Made by a program: the position numbers and the translations under genes
The notes under the pieces: model-generated
The model's input: the letters and a program-made list of their open reading frames with translations, nothing else
Databases searched by the model: none
What the model was told of the DNA's origin: nothing
Shown here: piece after piece, positions 1-7,058 of the stretch
Layout of the letters: every line of letters starts with the position of its first letter
Numbering within the stretch: position 1 is the stretch's first letter
Source: JAUWQU01 sp964605095
GTDB taxonomy: Bacteria; Planctomycetota; Phycisphaerae; SM23-33
Assembly: GCA_964605095.1 (NCBI GenBank)
Contig: CAZSBS010000112.1
Span: 1-14,846, forward strand
Length of the DNA: 14,846 nt
Direction: 5' to 3'

Positions 1-466
<466 letters not shown>

Positions 467-482
467 GGTCTGAGCCTTTCGA

Positions 483-2123
483 TTACCCGCCCCGAAGCCT
501 GCGGGCCACTCGGGAGCGGATCACGATCGCCACGACGTTCAGCAGGAGCACCATCGCCACCAGCGTCAGGACCATCCCAAACTGGTTGTGCGGAACCTGC
601 GAGGCCAGCTTGTCGCTCACGGCCATGTCGTAGCTGGCGTAGGAAAGGGCCCTGCATGGCTTGAAAGGCGAGCCGGGCCAGGGCCCAATCGCGACGGCTG
701 CGGTAAAAAGTATCGGGGCCGTCTCGCCGGCGGCGCGGCTCATGGAAAGAATCACGCCGGTGAGTATTCCCGGCATCGCGGCCGGGAGGGTTACCTTTAC
801 GAACGTCCGCAGCCCGCCTGCGCCCAGGGCCAGTGACGCCTCGCGGTATGATGGCGGCACGGCCCGGATGGCCTCCTCGCTGGCTCGGATGATTATTGGC
901 AGCACGAGCACGCCGAGGGTCAGGGCCCCGGCCAAGACGCTTGGCCCGCCGTCGATGTTGAACTTCGGCAGCAGCCAGAGCACGAAGAACGCCAGGCCAA
1001 ACAGGCCGAAGACTATGCTCGGCACGCCGGCCAGGGTGTTGATGCACGTCCGCAGCACCCGGAGCGCGTGGCTCTCGCGAGTGCATTCGACGAGATAGGC
1101 CGCGGTCATCACGCCGACGGGCACGGCCAGGAGCATGGCGAGTCCCGTGAGCATCAGCGTTCCGAGCGCCTCGGGCCCCACGCCGCCAAAGAAGTGCCCA
1201 GGCGTGCTGTCATCAGTGAAGTATCGCCAATAGAACGTGCGACGCGGATGAAGCATATCCTCCAGCCGCTGGTCGATCATTGGAAACAGGCTGGCAAGTT
1301 CCGTGCCGGCGAATTCCTCCGCCCGGCGTACGCGGGTCTTCTTAAGCGGCTTGCCCGGCTGGTCGGGCACGTACTTGTCCCGCCACGTCAGTTCGTCGCG
1401 AAGTTCGAGGGCCTGGTCCCATCGCGTCGCGCCGTAACGGAACTGGGCCAATTCGGCCTGGGGCTCTCTGCCCGGCCCCGGCCCAAGCAGGCGAGTCAGC
1501 AGCTTTCGGACCTCGGCGAGGTCCGCGGCGTACTCGCCGCGCCTGGTCAGGTCCACGGCCTCGACGGTAGCCTTATACTGCTCGGCCAGGCGGACAATCT
1601 CCTCGCCGGCCGTGCCCGCAAGAGCCCCACGGTCAGGCGAGCCCAGCACCTCCTGGAGCTTTCCCATCGCCTCGGCCTTGTCGGTGGTCTCCAGCGCCTC
1701 GATCATGCAGTCGCGCAGGCGCCTCGCCTTGTCCCGCAGATCGCGGGCATCTTGCGAGGCCAGGCTGCCGGCCTCGACGCGGTTGCGCATCTGCTTGTCA
1801 TACTCGCGCGCGGTGCCCTTGACCTGGCCTTCCAGCCGGTCGGTGTCGATGCCACGGCTGAAGTGGTCGATCAGGCCCCACAAGTTCTGGCGGGCCTGTT
1901 GGCACTGTTGGACTTCAGCCTTGACGGCCTCGGCGTCGCCGTGGCCGAACTCGTGCAGTTGCATCCGCCGGAACTCGACCGTGCCGCTGAAGAACACCGC
2001 CGAGGCGCCCCGCACGATGATCGGCCCGAGCACCACCACCAGCGCCCCGGCCATCAGGACAATCGACAGCCCCGCGACGGAGGTAAACAGCCTGTCGAGG
2101 GTTCGGCGGATGGCGGTTCGCAT
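483..2123 (-). CDS. pstA: Phosphate ABC transporter permease PstA with a large extracytoplasmic insertion
   Basis: This is one of the two membrane subunits of the phosphate importer. The protein is 546 residues, against about 280-300 for typical PstA. TM1 lies at about residues 14-37. The canonical permease core starts at about 313 (VGPEALGTLMLTGLAMLLAVPVG) and continues to the C-terminus. The cytoplasmic EAA loop that docks on PstB (SEEAIRAVPPSYREASLALGAG) is at about 415-436. Between TM1 and TM2 lie about 260 charged, mostly helical, coiled-coil-like residues that should face the periplasm. They contain exactly two cysteines, C74 and C139. The ATG at 2123 overlaps the pstC stop by one base (TGATG), implying translational coupling. 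The frame stays open upstream to 2459, but that stretch is antiparallel shadow within pstC. The permease call is certain; the function of the insertion is unknown. Confidence 0.95.
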   Translation of the reverse strand: MRTAIRRTLDRLFTSVAGLSIVLMAGALVVVLGPIIVRGASAVFFSGTVEFRRMQLHEFGHGDAEAVKAEVQQCQQARQNLWGLIDHFSRGIDTDRLEGQVKGTAREYDKQMRNRVEAGSLASQDARDLRDKARRLRDCMIEALETTDKAEAMGKLQEVLGSPDRGALAGTAGEEIVRLAEQYKATVEAVDLTRRGEYAADLAEVRKLLTRLLGPGPGREPQAELAQFRYGATRWDQALELRDELTWRDKYVPDQPGKPLKKTRVRRAEEFAGTELASLFPMIDQRLEDMLHPRRTFYWRYFTDDSTPGHFFGGVGPEALGTLMLTGLAMLLAVPVGVMTAAYLVECTRESHALRVLRTCINTLAGVPSIVFGLFGLAFFVLWLLPKFNIDGGPSVLAGALTLGVLVLPIIIRASEEAIRAVPPSYREASLALGAGGLRTFVKVTLPAAMPGILTGVILSMSRAAGETAPILFTAAVAIGPWPGSPFKPCRALSYASYDMAVSDKLASQVPHNQFGMVLTLVAMVLLLNVVAIVIRSRVARRLRGG

Positions 2124-3090
2124 CACGCTTTCCTCCTGCCGGCGACGGCCGGCCCGCGGCCACGGGCCATCAGGGCCTCGCTCACGAGGTTCAGCCCGAA
2201 CGTTATCGCCAGCAGCACCAGGCCGACGGCGAACAGGGCGTGGTAGTGCGTGGTGTTCTTGGCCGTTTCGCCCATTTCGCCTGCTATGGTGGCTGTCATG
2301 GTCCTGACGGACTGCGTGAAGTCGTACCACGGGTGGATGATCTGGTTTGCGTTTCCGCTGGCCATCCACACGAGCATGGTCTCGCCGATGGCACGCATCA
2401 TGCCCAGGATGATTCCGGCGATGATGCCCCTTCCCGCGGCTGGAATGACGACCGTACACAACGCCTCGGCCCGCGTGGCGCCAAGGGCGAAAGCGCCTTC
2501 CCGCAGATCCCGGCCGACCGCGGACAAGGCGTCCTCGGAAATGCTCACGATCGTCGGAATCGCCATGACCGCCAGGATGATCGAGCAGTTCAGGGCATTC
2601 TTGCCGCTATCGACGCCGAGGTTGTCCTGCATCCACGGCGCGAAGACCAGCGCGGCGAAGAATCCGTACGCCACCGATGGGATTGCCGCCAGAAGCTCGA
2701 TGACTGGCTTGACCACCTGGCGCATGCCAAAGGGAACTATGTCACTGAGGAACACCGCCGCAAGCAGGCCGATCGGCACGGCTATGACAAGCGCCCCGAC
2801 GGTGACGTCCAACGAGCCCACGACCATGGCCAGGATGCCGAAGACCGGTCTGGACGGGTCCGTCGGGTACCACTTGGCGCTGGTGAACATCTCGCCGACG
2901 TGCCCGGAGGTGAAGAACGGCAGGGCCTCTTTGATTATGAAGATGAAGATGAACAGCACCGACAGCACGCACGTCAGCGCCACCAGTTGAAGCAGCGCCA
3001 GGCCCACGCGCCGGCCCAGCCAGCCAAGCAGGTCCTGCCGGGGGGTAAGCAGCAAGGGCCGATCGAACTCGGCCGCCGCCGCTCTCGCCG
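2123..3090 (-). CDS. pstC: Phosphate ABC transporter permease PstC (start lost in sequence gap)
   Basis: This is the second membrane subunit of the phosphate importer. From the TTG at 3055 it reads 310 residues. TM1 is at about 20-42 and a short periplasmic loop carries the conserved KWYPTDPSRPVFGILAMVVGSL segment at about 61-82. Several more membrane helices follow, with the EAA loop (EDALSAVGRDLREGAFALGATRAEAL) at 174-199 and RAIGETM at 221-227. Length and order fit PstC. The frame remains open from 3055 up to the N-run at 3091, reading ARAAAAEFDRP before the TTG. The true start is therefore probably within or beyond the gap, and TTG 3055 is only a fallback. An ATG at 3206, nine bases after the pstS stop (MPEST then N), could be the real start if the gap length is not truly 100. 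pstC lies between pstS and pstA in the usual order. Confidence 0.93.
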
Positions 3091-3190
3091 NNNNNNNNNN
3101 NNNNNNNNNNNNNNNNNNNNNNNNNNNNNNNNNNNNNNNNNNNNNNNNNNNNNNNNNNNNNNNNNNNNNNNNNNNNNNNNNNNNNNNNNN
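3091..3190. other. 100-N assembly gap
   Basis: Exactly 100 undetermined bases separate the end of pstS from the readable part of pstC. A run of exactly 100 N is a common placeholder for a scaffold join of unknown length, so distances and reading frames across it are not reliable. The flanks are both parts of one pst operon on the same strand, so the join itself is biologically sensible. Confidence 0.95.
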
Positions 3191-3214
3191 TGGTGCTTTC
3201 AGGCATCTACCGGA

Positions 3215-4048
3215 TCAATACTCCGTAACGGGCACGAAGCCCTTGGCGTCGATGATGTCCTGGCCCTTGGCCGTCAGGTGGAAGGTCACCAGGGCGTGGA
3301 TGATCGATCCGAGCTTCGGATAGCCGTTGGTGAACATGAACAGCGGGCGGCTGACCGGGTATTCGCCCTTGGCGATGGTCTTTCGGCTGGGCATGACGCC
3401 GTCCATCTTCAGGGCCTTGACGTCCTTATCGACGAAGCCCAGCCCGACGTAGGCGACCGCCCCTGCTGTCGACTTGACCGTCGCGTGGGCCTCGGGATTC
3501 GACGCGACGTACTGCACGCCGGAGGCCATCTTCTGCTTGGCCATCACCAGCGACTCGAAAGTCTCGTAGGTGCCACTGGAGGTGTCCCGGCTGACGACGA
3601 CGATCTTCTGGTCCGCGCCGCCCAACTCTTTCCAGTTGGTGACCTTGCCGGTGTAAATGTCGCGCACCTGTGCGGTCGTCAGGGCCCCGATCGGGTTCGA
3701 CGGGTTAACGATAACGCACACGCCGTCCATCGCGATAGCGTGGGCGACCGGCATCACGCCCTTGGCGACCGCGTCCTTGAACTCCTGGGCCTTCATGAAG
3801 CGGCTCATGTTGGCTATGTCGCAGCGGCTGTCGACCATCGCGGCCGCGCCGTTGCCCGAGCCGCTCTTGTTGACCGTGATGGTCACGTCGGGGTGCATCT
3901 TCTTGAACGCCTCGACGTACGCGTCGGCGATCGGGCCGACGGTCGTCGAGCCTTCCATCTTGATCGTCTGGGGCTCGGCCGCAACCGTGCCGGCGACCGT
4001 CATGCCCACCAGTACCGCCAGGATCAGGACCTGCTTGCTTCGTGTCAT
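3215..4048 (-). CDS. pstS: Periplasmic phosphate-binding protein PstS
   Basis: This is a secreted phosphate-binding protein that delivers substrate to PstC-PstA. It is 277 residues long. The N-terminus MTRSKQVLILAVLVGMTVAGTVAA is a classical signal peptide with likely cleavage after about residue 24; there is no lipobox cysteine, so a soluble periplasmic protein is expected. Phosphate-binding segments of the family are present: EGSTTVGPI at 32-40, NKSGSGNGAAA at 60-70, DIANMSR at 77-83, and SRDTSSGTYETF at 153-164. The segment NPSNPIGALTTAQVRDIYTG at 115-134 is also typical. The ATG at 4048 has a strong AAGGAG site eight bases upstream; the in-frame extension to 4108 lacks family similarity and would bury the signal peptide. 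It is the first gene of the operon. It is shorter than E. coli PstS (about 320 mature residues) and resembles the compact PBP_like_2 type. Confidence 0.95.
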   Translation of the reverse strand: MTRSKQVLILAVLVGMTVAGTVAAEPQTIKMEGSTTVGPIADAYVEAFKKMHPDVTITVNKSGSGNGAAAMVDSRCDIANMSRFMKAQEFKDAVAKGVMPVAHAIAMDGVCVIVNPSNPIGALTTAQVRDIYTGKVTNWKELGGADQKIVVVSRDTSSGTYETFESLVMAKQKMASGVQYVASNPEAHATVKSTAGAVAYVGLGFVDKDVKALKMDGVMPSRKTIAKGEYPVSRPLFMFTNGYPKLGSIIHALVTFHLTAKGQDIIDAKGFVPVTEY

Positions 4049-4089
4049 TGCGATTTCTCCTTGTCTCGTTGTTTCCTTACCGAACCGAC

Positions 4090-4105
4090 CCGCCACACTT
4101 GGCGG
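4090..4105 (-). other. GC hairpin in the pstS leader
   Basis: CCGCCA and TGGCGG form a perfect 6-bp stem with a 4-base loop, lying 41 bases upstream of the pstS start and therefore probably in its mRNA leader. There is no U-run, so it is not an obvious terminator. It could be a leader structure or mRNA stabiliser, but no function can be assigned from sequence. Confidence 0.35.
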
Positions 4106-4181
4106 CATCTCTTGCCCCGTGTTACACCAGGCCGGAAAGGATTTGACGAAGACCGCGCTAAGAAGCCGTGAATCCTGTGCC

Positions 4182-4231
4182 TGTCAAAACTTTCGCATCA
4201 CTTCGTTAAGGTGGCGTTTCGGATTTGTTAA
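4182..4231 (-). promoter_or_regulatory. Putative Pho box and -35 region of the pst operon
   Basis: Read on the minus strand towards pstS, five six-base blocks start every 11 bp: TTAACA (4231-4226), GAAACG (4220-4215), TTAACG (4209-4204), ATGCGA (4198-4193) and TTGACA (4187-4182). Binding sites of PhoB/PhoP regulators are direct repeats with 11-bp phasing, and TTAACA is the Bacillus PhoP half-site. The last block, TTGACA, could also be the promoter -35 element; a -10 element 17 bases further on (TTCTTA) is poor, which would fit an activator-dependent promoter. The region lies between pstS and the divergent phoB, exactly where such a site is expected. Blocks two and four match weakly, so the call is moderate. 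Confidence 0.5.
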
Positions 4232-4269
4232 GATTTGGTGAGACTTGATTTCGGGGAGCGCTTTGGGCA

Positions 4270-4299
4270 TTGTCGCATCGTGTCTGGCGCTTGTAGAAT
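4270..4299 (+). promoter_or_regulatory. Possible phoB promoter (TTGTCG / TAGAAT)
   Basis: TTGTCG at 4270-4275 and TAGAAT at 4294-4299 are separated by 18 bases and resemble a sigma-70-type promoter. The predicted transcript start would fall at about 4306-4308, essentially on the phoB ATG, implying a leaderless or nearly leaderless mRNA. No good ribosome site precedes that ATG, which is consistent. Six-base matches arise by chance, so this is tentative. Confidence 0.3.
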
Positions 4300-4307
4300 G
4301 GGCTCAA

Positions 4308-5015
4308 ATGGCCAAGAAAAGGATAATACTCGTCGAGGATGAGCGAGACATGGCCGAGCTTGTGGCCATGCGCCTCAAGAGGGAGTTCTACGAGGTCGAG
4401 GTCGCCCACGACGGGCGCGAGGCTCTGGACCGCATCCGTTGCAACCCGCCGGAGTTGGTGCTGCTGGACATAATGCTGCCCGGCATTAGCGGCACGGACG
4501 TTCTGCGGGCCATGCGGGACGACCCGCGAACCTCCGCGGTGCCCGTGGTCATGCTGACGGCCCGCACGGAGGACTCCGACGTCGTCGTGGGCCTGCAACT
4601 CGGCGCGGACGACTATGTCACAAAGCCCTTCAGCATGTCGGTGCTGATCGCCCGCATCGCGGCCGTGCTGCGCCGCAACGATTTCAAGGCCGCCGGCAAG
4701 GAGGTGCTTTCTTTCGGGCCGATCATCATCGACCCGGAGCGTCACCACGTCAAGGTCGACGGCGAGTCGATAGAGCTGACACCGACGGAGTTTCGCCTGC
4801 TGGTGGCGGTCGTCGCCGCCCGCGGAAGGGTGCTCAACCGCAACCAACTCATCGACCAGGCCCTGGGGATGGATGCGGTTGTCACCGACCGCACCATCGA
4901 CGTGCATATGGCCGCTCTGCGGCGCAAGCTGGGCAAGGCCCGCGATTACATCGCCACCGTTCGCGGCGTCGGCTATCGTTTGATTGATGAGCAAGACGGC
5001 AATGTGGAAGCATAG
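4308..5015 (+). CDS. phoB: Phosphate regulon response regulator PhoB/PhoP (OmpR family)
   Basis: This is a DNA-binding response regulator, 235 residues. The receiver domain (about 4-120) has the acidic pair E10/D11, phosphoacceptor D54 in VLLDIMLPG, T84 in MLTAR, and K106 in TKPF. The C-terminal winged helix (about 133-229) has LTPTEFRLL at 157-165, the recognition region DRTIDVHMAALRRKLG at 194-209, and the wing TVRGVGYRL at 217-225. All active-site residues are intact. The ATG at 4308 is chosen because MAKKRIILVEDE matches family N-termini; an in-frame TTG at 4245 would add 21 unlikely residues. The gene is divergent from pstS and overlaps phoR. Phosphorylated protein is expected to activate the pst operon through the 11-bp repeats in the intergenic region. 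Membership in the OmpR family is certain, and the Pho role follows from context. Confidence 0.95.
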   Translation: MAKKRIILVEDERDMAELVAMRLKREFYEVEVAHDGREALDRIRCNPPELVLLDIMLPGISGTDVLRAMRDDPRTSAVPVVMLTARTEDSDVVVGLQLGADDYVTKPFSMSVLIARIAAVLRRNDFKAAGKEVLSFGPIIIDPERHHVKVDGESIELTPTEFRLLVAVVAARGRVLNRNQLIDQALGMDAVVTDRTIDVHMAALRRKLGKARDYIATVRGVGYRLIDEQDGNVEA

Positions 5016-6813
5016 CTTTTTCGTCAAGTTGCTGTTGGGCAACCTGCTGCTGATCGCCCTGCTGGTGGTCGTAGGCGGGCTGGTGTCGTATCAGCAGCTC
5101 GACCGCATCTACCTCGACGAAGGGCGGTGCAACCAGCAGCAGACCGTCGATCTGCTTGCCGACTACATGGGGCACATCTGGCCCGAGGCGGGCGGGCGAA
5201 TCGAGAGCATCGACCCGCTCTGCAAGCGCCTGCTGGCTGATTCCCCGATGCGGCTGACCGTTATCGCCTCCGATGGGCGAGTGCTGGGCGACAGCCAGGC
5301 CGATCCCCGCAAAATGGAAAACCACGACACGCCCGACCGCACGGAAATTGCCGCCGCACTCAAGGGCCGGCCGGGCCATGCCGAGCGGCCGAGCGAAACG
5401 CTCGGCATCCCCTTTCGCTACCTCGCCAGGCCGATCTTCCGGGAAGGCCGCGTGGCCGGCGTAGTCCGCGTGGCCATGCCGGTCCGCCAGATCGCCCTCG
5501 AAGAAACGTTCATCCGCAACGGCCTGCTGTTGGCAGGCACCGCCGCAGCCGTGGCCGCCGGGCTTCTGGCGCTGCTTCTTAGCTGGATCTGGTATGCCCC
5601 GCTGCGCCAGATCACCCTTGCCGCCAAGACCATCGCCGGCGGGGACCTGTCCCATCGGGCTGCCATCGCCGGCTCGGGCGAGCTGGGCCAGCTCGCTTCC
5701 GCGCTTAACGAGATGCGAGACAGCATTGCCGGCCAGATCGGCCAGATCGCCGCACAGCGCCAGAACCTCGTGTCTGTCGTGGACAACCTCCGCGAGGGCG
5801 TCCTTGGCCTGGACAACGACGGGCGAATCCTGCTTGCCAACCAGTCGGCGGTCAACGTTCTGGCCGGCGGGCACGAGGGCGCCGTTCTCGACCAGCACCT
5901 CCAGTCCGTGGTCCGCCTGGCCGACGTGGTCGACGCCTACAACCTCGCCGCGCGAACCGGCAAGCCCGTCAACCGGCACGTCGAGGTCTCCCGCAACGGC
6001 GGACGTATCACGTTGGACGTTCACGCCCGCAAGCTCCCCTCCGGCGACGCCGGGCGGATCGGCGGCATCGTGGTCGTCCGCGACGTCACGGACATGGCCC
6101 GCTCGGCAGCCATGAAGGCCGAGTTCGTCGCCAACGCCTCCCACGAACTCCGCACGCCGCTGGCAACCATCCGCGCCGCGGTGGACTCGCTGGCTTTTGG
6201 CGGCACGGATGACCCCGATGCCTTCGCCAAGTGCCTGGCTATCCTCAACCGCCACGTGTCGCGCCTGGAGAACATGACCAACGACCTGCTGGACCTGAAC
6301 ATAGCCGAGACCGGCCGGACCAGGCTGAGGCAGGAAGACATCCCCGTTGACTCGCTCGGTGAATGGGTGCGGTCGCACTTCGCGACGCAGGCCCAGGAAA
6401 AGCTCGTCGAACTGACCGTGGAAACCCAACGCGGCGAGCTGACCTTCCGCAGCGACCGCCGGCTGCTGGAGCTGATTATCCAGAACCTCGTCCACAACGC
6501 GATAAAGTACACGCCCGCCAAAGGCCGCGTCGAATGCCTCATCGCGCTGTCGCCCGAGGCCGGGCACCTGACGATCCGCGTAAGCGACACCGGCTGCGGC
6601 ATCCGCCCGCAGGACAAGCCGCGGCTGTTCGAGCGGTTCTTCCAGGCCGACCCCGCCCGCAGCGGCGACAGCACCGTCCGCGGCACGGGCCTTGGCCTGG
6701 CCATCGTCAAGCACGCCTGCGAACGCCTCGCCGCGCACATAACCATCGACAGCGAAGTCGCCCAGGGCACCACCGTCACCGTGACCGTCCCGCCCAGCAA
6801 GGACGAGGGATAA
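4987..6813 (+). CDS. phoR: Phosphate regulon sensor histidine kinase PhoR
   Basis: This is a membrane sensor kinase that phosphorylates the adjacent PhoB, 608 residues from this start. TM1 is at about 10-34 and is followed by a roughly 140-residue extracytoplasmic domain (about 35-175) with LTVIASDGRVLGDSQADP and a RYLARPI...VAGVVRVAMPV strand pattern typical of PDC/Cache sensors. TM2 is at about 178-203, then HAMP (204-252), a PAS domain (about 261-368, LREGVLGLDNDGRILLAN), HisKA with phospho-accepting H386 in NASHELRTPL, and an ATPase domain with N504 (NLVHNAIKYT), DTGCGI (534-539) and GTGLGLAI (566-573). All catalytic boxes are intact. The start is uncertain: TTG 4984, ATG 4987 or ATG 5002 are all possible, none with a clear ribosome site. 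The first two overlap phoB by about 30 bp, indicating coupling. E. coli PhoR lacks such a periplasmic domain; Bacillus-type PhoR has one. Confidence 0.94.
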   Translation: MSKTAMWKHSFFVKLLLGNLLLIALLVVVGGLVSYQQLDRIYLDEGRCNQQQTVDLLADYMGHIWPEAGGRIESIDPLCKRLLADSPMRLTVIASDGRVLGDSQADPRKMENHDTPDRTEIAAALKGRPGHAERPSETLGIPFRYLARPIFREGRVAGVVRVAMPVRQIALEETFIRNGLLLAGTAAAVAAGLLALLLSWIWYAPLRQITLAAKTIAGGDLSHRAAIAGSGELGQLASALNEMRDSIAGQIGQIAAQRQNLVSVVDNLREGVLGLDNDGRILLANQSAVNVLAGGHEGAVLDQHLQSVVRLADVVDAYNLAARTGKPVNRHVEVSRNGGRITLDVHARKLPSGDAGRIGGIVVVRDVTDMARSAAMKAEFVANASHELRTPLATIRAAVDSLAFGGTDDPDAFAKCLAILNRHVSRLENMTNDLLDLNIAETGRTRLRQEDIPVDSLGEWVRSHFATQAQEKLVELTVETQRGELTFRSDRRLLELIIQNLVHNAIKYTPAKGRVECLIALSPEAGHLTIRVSDTGCGIRPQDKPRLFERFFQADPARSGDSTVRGTGLGLAIVKHACERLAAHITIDSEVAQGTTVTVTVPPSKDEG

Positions 6814-6867
6814 GACGGTAGTGCTCTGCCGCGAGCGTTTTCATGGATCAGCGACATGCTTGCGTCT

Positions 6868-6899
6868 CAGGAAGCATGCCATGGCAAGCATGTTTCCTG
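6868..6899. repeat. Imperfect palindrome in a CATG-rich non-coding patch
   Basis: CAGGAAGCATGC (6868-6879) and GCATGTTTCCTG (6888-6899) are inverted copies with 11 of 12 positions matching, and the odd pair is G-U compatible in RNA; the loop is 8 bases. A second overlapping inverted repeat is perfect over 9 bp: CATGCTTGC (6855-6863) and GCAAGCATG (6884-6892). CATG occurs five times between 6842 and 6892. There is no T-run after either arm, so it is not a standard terminator. It lies in the 245-base gap between phoR and the exporter operon, which otherwise shows no gene. It may be a member of a dispersed palindromic repeat family. Confidence 0.55.
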
Positions 6900-6981
6900 G
6901 TTCGCAAACATATGTCATCCGACACCTTCCTCTTGCCCCAGCCGCCGCGAAAGACGACAATCCATCGCCATCGGGATCTCG

Positions 6982-7010
6982 CCCACGTGGGGATCCGCAT
7001 GGCCTATACT
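6982..7010 (+). promoter_or_regulatory. CACGTG-centred palindrome and possible -10 upstream of the exporter operon
   Basis: CCCACGTGGG at 6982-6991 is a perfect 10-bp palindrome. TATACT at 7005-7010 resembles a -10 element, and the palindrome sits where its -35 would be. The first gene of the exporter operon starts 48 bases further on. A repressor site overlapping a promoter is plausible; the E. coli ybh genes are regulated by the TetR-type CecR. No -35 match is visible and no regulator gene is in the window, so this is tentative. Confidence 0.3.
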
Positions 7011-7058
7011 TCAGGGGTCACGATCATATTTACGGTTTGTTTTGAAAGCTGAGCGACA

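Noticed and set aside
2240..4171. Long plus-strand open frame of 643 codons across pstS and pstC
   Set aside because: It is antisense to well-supported pst genes, spans the N-run, and its product is rich in His, Arg and Asp with no recognisable domain, as expected for the opposite strand of GC-rich genes.
4049..4307. Possible small RNA or small gene in the pstS-phoB gap
   Set aside because: The gap is explained by a divergent control region. The only open frames are extensions or shadows of flanking genes, and no promoter-terminator pair for a separate RNA is visible.
4882..6738. Long minus-strand open frame of 618 codons opposite phoR
   Set aside because: The plus strand encodes a complete histidine kinase with all motifs. 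The opposite frame shows no domain and its composition is that of a complement of GC-rich coding DNA.
6821..6841. Possible terminator after phoR (GTGCTC and GAGCGT arms followed by TTTT)
   Set aside because: Two of the six stem pairs are G-U wobbles and the T-run is only four bases, so it is too weak to call.
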